Shown in pieces: positions 15,571-17,215 of a stretch of 17,215 bases of DNA. Source of the stretch: Bacillaceae bacterium UBA7792 (GTDB taxonomy: Bacteria > Bacillota > Bacilli > Bacillales > Cytobacillaceae); contig DLCS01000234.1 of assembly GCA_002480735.1 (NCBI GenBank), positions 1-17,215 of the forward strand, in the 5' to 3' direction. A program made the translations under genes and the position numbers. Position 1 is the stretch's first letter. Each line of letters begins with the position of its first letter. The notes beneath the pieces were generated by a model. That model was not told the origin of the DNA and did no database searches. It saw only the letters and a program-made list of their open reading frames with translations.

Positions 15571-15815
15571 ATATAGGAAAATGTATATTTGAAACATGTT
15601 GAAGGATGAAGTATGTTACAGACCATTTAAAGAGAGGAATTTCCGTGGCTGAAAGAAATTCTAGATGAAGGGTAACAGAAAGCTATTCCTGAATGCAGCT
15701 AATCCCTGCCGTAAACCTTGCGTTAAAGGTCTTGAGAGATGAATGAGCCTTTCATTCGTAATCAGGGTGGTACCGCGAGACAAGTCTCGTCCCTGTATGG
15801 GGATGGGGCTTTTTT
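15571..15815 (+). promoter_or_regulatory. Alanine T-box riboswitch leader of alaS
   Basis: The T-box sequence AGGGTGGTACCGCG (15764-15777) is exact. Stem I marks are AGTA (15610-15613) opposite GAA (15691-15693), forming the specifier-loop E motif, closed by GGAT (15604-15607) with ATCC (15702-15705). The AGAGAGGAA and GGCTGAAAGA segments (15631-15655 region) are the usual distal elements. The specifier is read as GCA (15695-15697), an alanine codon, matching the downstream gene. Uncharged tRNA-Ala should stabilise the antiterminator and allow transcription of alaS. Confidence 0.94.
15783..15815 (+). terminator. Regulated terminator of the alaS T-box
   Basis: An 11-bp stem, AGTCTCGTCCC (15783-15793) with GGGATGGGGCT (15800-15810) including G-U pairs and a 6-nt loop, then a T-run to 15815. 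It is mutually exclusive with the antiterminator that uses the T-box sequence just upstream. Confidence 0.9.
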
Positions 15816-15849
15816 GTTTTTTAATAAAGTATTAAGGAGGAAAAAAGCA

Positions 15850-17215
15850 ATGAAAAAACTGACTGGATCTGAGATTCGCCGCAAATATCTTGAGTTTTTT
15901 AAGGGAAAAGGACATTCGATTGAGCCAAGTGCGTCCCTTGTTCCCCATGATGACCCTTCCCTATTATGGATCAACTCTGGGGTGGCAACGCTCAAAAAAT
16001 ACTTTGATGGACGTGTGATTCCAGATAATCCACGTATCACGAATGCGCAAAAATCCATCCGTACAAATGATATTGAGAACGTTGGAAAAACAGCCCGTCA
16101 CCATACCTTTTTTGAAATGCTCGGGAACTTTTCCATCGGTGAATATTTCAAGGAAGAAGCGATTGAATGGGCTTGGGAATTCCTAACTGATGAGAAATGG
16201 ATTGGATTTGATCCGGAGCGCTTATCCGTCACGATTCATCCCGAGGATGAAGAAGCGTTTGAGCTTTGGAGCAAAAAAATTGGTATTCCTGAAGAACGAA
16301 TTATTCGCCTTGAAGGCAACTTCTGGGATATTGGTGAGGGACCAAGTGGACCAAATACAGAAATTTTCTACGACCGTGGTGAAAAATATGGCAACGATCC
16401 TGATGACCCTGAGCTCTATCCAGGGGGAGAAAATGATCGCTATTTAGAAGTATGGAATCTTGTGTTTTCTGAATTCAACCATAATCCAGACGGCACCTAT
16501 ACTCCGCTGCCAAAGAAAAATATTGATACCGGAATGGGCTTAGAACGGATGGCCTCTGTCCTGCAGGATGTGCCGACAAACTTTGATACGGACCTGTTTA
16601 TGCCGATCATTCGTGCGACCGAAGAAATATCCGGCGTCAAATATGGCAGCAGCACAGAAACCGATGTAGCCTTCAAGGTCATTGCCGACCATATTCGTAC
16701 CGTTGCTTTTGCGGTTGGAGATGGAGCTCTTCCTTCCAATGAAGGTCGTGGCTATGTGCTCCGTCGTTTGCTCCGTCGTGCTGTTCGCTACGCAAAGCAA
16801 ATTAACATTAATCGTCCATTTATGTATGAGCTCGTACCAGTTGTTGGAGAAATTATGCATGATTTCTATCCAGAGGTAAAAGATAAAGCAGATTTTATCG
16901 AAAAGGTTATAAAGAATGAAGAGGAGCGCTTCCATGAAACACTTCATGAAGGCTTAAATATTCTCGCTTCTGTTATCAAGAAGGAGAAAGAAGCGGGCAG
17001 CGACACGATTCAAGGGAAGGATATCTTCCGTCTTTACGACACTTACGGCTTCCCTGTGGAATTAACTGAGGAATACGCAGAGGAAGAAGGACTTAAGGTA
17101 GACCATGAGGGCTTTGAAAAGGAAATGGAAGCTCAGAGGGAAAGAGCTAGAGCGGCAAGACAGGATGTCGATTCCATGCAGGTACAAGGCGGGGTCCTTG
17201 GAGAAATTAAAGTAG
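15850..17215 (+). CDS. alaS: Alanyl-tRNA synthetase (5' part, cut by window end)
   Basis: The frame is open from ATG 15850 to the window end with no stop: 455 full codons of an enzyme usually near 880 aa, so about half is present. It attaches alanine to tRNA-Ala. Visible class II core: [18 protein letters not shown] (motif 1/2 region, about 84-101), the [13 protein letters not shown] segment near 157-169, the WNLVFSEFN block near 202-210, and motif 3 DTGMGLERM near 224-232. The tRNA-recognition region ADHIRTVAF...[15 protein letters not shown] follows. The C-terminal editing domain and C-Ala lie outside the window. AAGGAGG (15834-15840) is the ribosome site. It is controlled by the upstream T-box leader. 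Confidence 0.97.
   Translation, partial: MKKLTGSEIRRKYLEFFKGKGHSIEPSASLVPHDDPSLLWINSGVATLKKYFDGRVIPDNPRITNAQKSIRTNDIENVGKTARHHTFFEMLGNFSIGEYFKEEAIEWAWEFLTDEKWIGFDPERLSVTIHPEDEEAFELWSKKIGIPEERIIRLEGNFWDIGEGPSGPNTEIFYDRGEKYGNDPDDPELYPGGENDRYLEVWNLVFSEFNHNPDGTYTPLPKKNIDTGMGLERMASVLQDVPTNFDTDLFMPIIRATEEISGVKYGSSTETDVAFKVIADHIRTVAFAVGDGALPSNEGRGYVLRRLLRRAVRYAKQININRPFMYELVPVVGEIMHDFYPEVKDKADFIEKVIKNEEERFHETLHEGLNILASVIKKEKEAGSDTIQGKDIFRLYDTYGFPVELTEEYAEEEGLKVDHEGFEKEMEAQRERARAARQDVDSMQVQGGVLGEIKV

Noticed and set aside
16540..16947. Minus-strand open frame of 135 codons inside alaS
   Set aside because: Lies wholly antisense to the conserved alaS coding region, has no ribosome site or recognisable domain, and is a typical codon-bias shadow.

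Overview
The window looks like a chromosomal core segment of a Bacillaceae bacterium, Bacillus sensu lato. Moderate-to-low GC, strong AGGAGG-type ribosome sites, TTG/GTG starts, a T-box leader on alaS and a spore-type RsfA-like regulator all fit. The gene order rarA / cymR / yrvO / mnmA(trmU) / yrrB / recD2 / yrrD / yrrI / alaS is the one known from the yrv-yrr region of B. subtilis. I cannot name the species.

Layout. (1) 48-512, minus: an RsfA-like DNA-binding protein, divergent from (2) 687-4416, plus: a five-gene operon matching B. subtilis yhcEFGHI (membrane protein, short YtrA-type GntR repressor, two ABC ATPases, ABC-2 permease). A 24-bp inverted-repeat operator (632-655) precedes it. 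(3) 4445-4584: five 20-bp degenerate tandem repeats, then a bidirectional terminator shared with convergent rarA (4593-5861, minus). (4) 6081-9478, plus: a YczE/YitT-type membrane protein overlapping cymR by 4 nt, then the cysteine desulfurase yrvO and the tRNA 2-thiouridylase mnmA, ending at a terminator. This is a sulfur cluster: CymR represses cysteine/methionine supply genes, YrvO mobilises sulfur from cysteine, and MnmA places it on tRNA wobble uridine. (5) 9522-12853: an extended -10 promoter, a 109-nt imperfect palindrome, TPR gene yrrB, helicase gene recD2 and a terminator. (6) 12899-14037: four small genes (unknown hydrophilic protein, PRC-barrel YrrD, zinc ribbon, YrzQ-like) and a hairpin. 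(7) 14068-14396: about six and a third units of an exact 52-bp-period degenerate tandem repeat built of alternating inverted GAGTCYC words. (8) 14450-15538: AI-2E-family permease yrrI. (9) 15535-17215: consensus sigma-A promoter, alanine T-box leader and the first 455 codons of alaS, cut by the window end.

Most genes are conserved housekeeping genes. The least explained material is non-coding: the 52-bp array, the 20-bp array and the palindromic leader before yrrB. The coupling of a YczE-type membrane protein to cymR, and the placement of the yhc operon next to rarA, are the notable gene-content oddities.
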